Of a DNA stretch of 64,000 nt, positions 62,028 through 64,000 are shown one piece after another. This stretch comes from Pseudomonas sp. VD-NE ins. Its GTDB lineage: Bacteria; Pseudomonadota; Gammaproteobacteria; Pseudomonadales; Pseudomonadaceae. Under the pieces are notes generated by a model that saw nothing but the letters and a program-made list of their open reading frames with translations, was not told the origin of the DNA and did no database searches. The position numbers and the translations under genes are program-made. Position 1 is the stretch's first letter. Every line of letters begins with the position of its first letter. Location of the stretch: contig NZ_CP134772.1 of NCBI RefSeq assembly GCF_031882575.1, positions 2,809,001 through 2,873,000 of the forward strand, written 5' to 3'.

Positions 62028-63299
62028 ATGTTTTTCTCAAGCCTGCTCGGCGATGGACGCGGCACTCTCACAAACCCGGACAGTGGGTTCTGGCGCGGAC
62101 TCATCGGTGGTGGTCGCAACAGTTCAGGCGTCACGGTCACACCTGAGTCAGCGCTGGGTCTGCCCATCCTGCAGAACTGCGTCACGCTGCTGGCGGAAAC
62201 CATGGGGCAGTTGCCATGTGAAATGTACCGCCGGCAAGAGAACGGGCAGCGGGAAGCGGCGATCAATCATCCCGCATACGACGTGCTGCGGTACCAGCCC
62301 AATGGTTTTCAGACGCCTTACGAATACCGGGAAGGTTCCCAGCTAGCGGCGGGCCTACGGGGCAACAGCTACAGCTTCATCGACCGTCGCGACGACGGCA
62401 ATGTCATCGGCCTATGGCCGTTGTGCAACAACAAGGTTCAGGTGCTGAAGGGAGGCGACCTGTTGCCGTATTACCGCATCGGAGCCAGTGATCCGGTGCC
62501 GATGCGCATGATCCACCACGTTCGATGGGTCAGCACCAATCAGTACGTTGGGCTCTCGCCGATCGAGGTGCATGCCGAATCACTCGGTCTCGCCCAAGCC
62601 GTGCGGCAGTACACCGGCAAAAGCTTCGCCAACGGCGTGACCGTGTCGGGCGTCATCGAGCGGCCCCGCGAAGCCCCATCGATCAAGGATCAGGGCAGCA
62701 TCGACAAGATTGTCGATCAGTGGGGCCAGAAGTTTGGTGGCATGGACAACGCCAAAAAGGTCGCGCTGCTGCAAGAGGGCATGACTTTCAAGCCCGTGTC
62801 GATGAACAACGTGGATGCCGAGGTGTTGGGCATACTCAAAACCACCGGCACCGATATCGCCCGGATCTACAAGATCCCGCTGCCGATGGTCAACGACCTG
62901 GAGAAGTCCAACTACAACACGCTCGAACAACTGATGATCCAGTTCGTGGTGTTCGCGTTGTTGCCGTGGGTCAAACGCCACGAACAATCGATGATGCGTG
63001 ACTTCCTGCTGCCCAAGGACCGGCGCGAGTACTTCATCGAGTTCAATCTGTCGGGTCTGTTGCGTGGCGACCAGAAGAGCCGTTACGAGGCGTATGCCAT
63101 TGGCCGGCAATGGGGTTGGCTCAGCGTCAACGACATCCGTCGGCTGGAGAACATGCCGCCCGTGTCTGGTGGCGAGATCTACCTGCAGCCCCTGAACATG
63201 GTCGATGCAGGGAAACCCGGCGGCGATCTGACTAACCCCAAGGTGCGAGCGCAGCTCGAACTCCAGCACGCTGAAATCGGAAGGATTCTTGCGCAATGA
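62028..63299 (+). CDS. HK97-type phage portal protein
   Basis: 423 aa starting at the ATG at 62028, after CAAGGAGG. GLPILQNCVTLLAETMGQLPCEMYRR, RLENMPPVSGGEIYLQPLNMV and the internal segment VLGILKTTGTDIARIYKIPLPMVNDLEKSNYNTLEQ are typical of HK97-type portals. Forms the dodecameric ring at the packaging vertex. Its stop overlaps the next start. Confidence 0.94.
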   Translation: MFFSSLLGDGRGTLTNPDSGFWRGLIGGGRNSSGVTVTPESALGLPILQNCVTLLAETMGQLPCEMYRRQENGQREAAINHPAYDVLRYQPNGFQTPYEYREGSQLAAGLRGNSYSFIDRRDDGNVIGLWPLCNNKVQVLKGGDLLPYYRIGASDPVPMRMIHHVRWVSTNQYVGLSPIEVHAESLGLAQAVRQYTGKSFANGVTVSGVIERPREAPSIKDQGSIDKIVDQWGQKFGGMDNAKKVALLQEGMTFKPVSMNNVDAEVLGILKTTGTDIARIYKIPLPMVNDLEKSNYNTLEQLMIQFVVFALLPWVKRHEQSMMRDFLLPKDRREYFIEFNLSGLLRGDQKSRYEAYAIGRQWGWLSVNDIRRLENMPPVSGGEIYLQPLNMVDAGKPGGDLTNPKVRAQLELQHAEIGRILAQ

Positions 63300-64000
63300 A
63301 AAACTACCTGAGAGCTTCCAGCCTGCTGTTCAATCAGCCGCTGCTCGTGCTCCCTGACATGCTCGATCTCGGCGTGCGGTGGGCCAACCAGGCAATGAGC
63401 CTGAACATCGTGAACATCGGAGCCCCGAACGGCCCGGCAATCTGGGGCGATGACGGCATCGACCGTATCGCGCAGCGTGAAGAAGAGCGCCGGACGGCCA
63501 TTGCTCGAACCGGGATCGAGGTAATTCCCGTGAGCGGCGTGCTGGTCAGTCGCGGTAGCCATATCAGCATGTGCGAAACCATGACCAGCTACGAGTCATT
63601 GCGGGCGCAGTTGCGCAATGCGGTGGCCGATCCAATGGTCGAGCGGATCGTGCTGGATATCGACAGCCCCGGCGGATCTGCCGTAGGTGCTTTCGAACTG
63701 GCAGCCGATATTCGCGCTATGGCTCAGCAAAAGCCCATTACCGGCATCGTCAACTTCATGGCGTACAGCGGCGGCTATTTGTTGGGCTCGGCCTGTAGCG
63801 AGTTGGTGGTGAGCCAGACCAGCGGTGTCGGTTCGATCGGCGTGATTGCCAGTCACATGGACCGCTCAAAGCAGGAAGAGGGCATGGGCGTCAAGGTGAC
63901 CACGGTTTACGCCGGGGCTCACAAAAACGACCTCAGCCCTCACGAACCCTTGAGCGAGCAATCGTTGAAGTACCTCAACGATGTTGTTCAGGAGAGTTAC
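63296..64000 (+). CDS. Prohead protease, S49/SppA family (3' end outside window)
   Basis: First 235 residues, starting in the ATGA overlap with the portal gene. GIEVIPVSGVLVSR, VERIVLDIDSPGGSAVGAFELAADI and VNFMAYSGGYLLGSACSELV (nucleophile Ser near 158) with SGVGSIGVIASHMD follow the order of SppA/ClpP-like phage proteases. It likely processes the scaffold and the capsid protein. No stop within the window. Confidence 0.92.
   Translation, partial: MKNYLRASSLLFNQPLLVLPDMLDLGVRWANQAMSLNIVNIGAPNGPAIWGDDGIDRIAQREEERRTAIARTGIEVIPVSGVLVSRGSHISMCETMTSYESLRAQLRNAVADPMVERIVLDIDSPGGSAVGAFELAADIRAMAQQKPITGIVNFMAYSGGYLLGSACSELVVSQTSGVGSIGVIASHMDRSKQEEGMGVKVTTVYAGAHKNDLSPHEPLSEQSLKYLNDVVQESY

Larger units (their letters stand above)
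44420..64000. mobile_element. Prophage, left 19.6 kb (continues beyond the window)
   Basis: From just after tRNA-Cys to the right edge the genes are phage-like: integrase facing the tRNA, repressor-Cro switch, replication gene, lysis genes, terminase, portal and protease. The left boundary is placed after the tRNA terminator, since an integrase gene begins within 1.1 kb and A+T content rises. The attachment core is probably the tRNA-Cys 3' end or the terminator, but the second copy is outside the window. Morphogenetic order (HNH, P27-type small terminase, large terminase, portal, S49 protease) is that of HK97-like siphophages. Confidence 0.93.

Overview
The window is chromosomal DNA of a Pseudomonas of the fluorescens group, carrying the left part of an integrated tailed phage. 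The host assignment rests on the gacA-uvrC-pgsA-tRNA-Gly-tRNA-Cys block, the aerobic cobalamin genes, yejABEF, and many REP/REPIN palindromes of the GTGGGAGC type that are typical of fluorescent pseudomonads. No database search was possible; assignments rest on motifs, length, synteny and recall of protein families.

1-10.3 kb: the end of a CobW GTPase, cobN, a ChlI-like AAA+ ATPase and a ChlD-like VWA protein (together a cobalt-insertion machine for B12), then a phospholipase D-like protein and a TerC/CBS/CorC membrane protein. A REPIN lies in frame inside cobN. 10.3-11.8 kb: an orphan Phd/YefM-like antitoxin with a truncated RelE-like toxin remnant, a thioredoxin and a small beta-rich protein. 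12.2-19.2 kb: a catabolic locus with a polar amino-acid type ABC transporter, RidA, an IclR regulator, a DSD1-type PLP enzyme and a KDG-type sugar kinase; together these best fit D-glucosaminate uptake and breakdown. 19.3-23.4 kb: a parvulin, a PAS-rich hybrid histidine kinase and a PilT/PilU ATPase.

23.5-29.5 kb: a ketone-body locus (acetoacetyl-CoA synthetase, 3-hydroxybutyrate dehydrogenase, GntP-family permease) under a divergon-free sigma-54 activator whose gene lies just upstream in the same direction, with a candidate -24/-12 promoter and two matching palindromes as activator sites. 29.6-35.2 kb: yejABEF peptide importer. 35.3-41 kb: a second parvulin, a family I lipase without signal peptide, a three-repeat protein of unknown function, a DAHP synthase preceded by an aromatic-codon leader peptide and attenuator, a nitrilase-family amidohydrolase and a GNAT enzyme. 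41-44.4 kb: gacA, uvrC, pgsA and two tRNAs.

44.4-64 kb: a lambdoid/HK97-like prophage, integrated just downstream of tRNA-Cys and running off the right edge. The leftward arm has a TIR-domain gene (rightward, between tRNA and integrase), integrase, DUF4224 protein, a repeat-bearing cytosine methyltransferase, HD hydrolase, PrtN-like and KilAC-like proteins, dNMP kinase and the CI-type repressor. The rightward arm has Cro, CII, DksA/TraR, a Prim-Pol/helicase, a region of iteron-like repeats, a moron between duplicated terminators, two holins, HNH nuclease, small and large terminase, portal and an S49 prohead protease. Three TAGC-N4-GCTA palindromes flank the repressor region as probable operators. 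REPINs stop at 29.6 kb and none was seen in the prophage.
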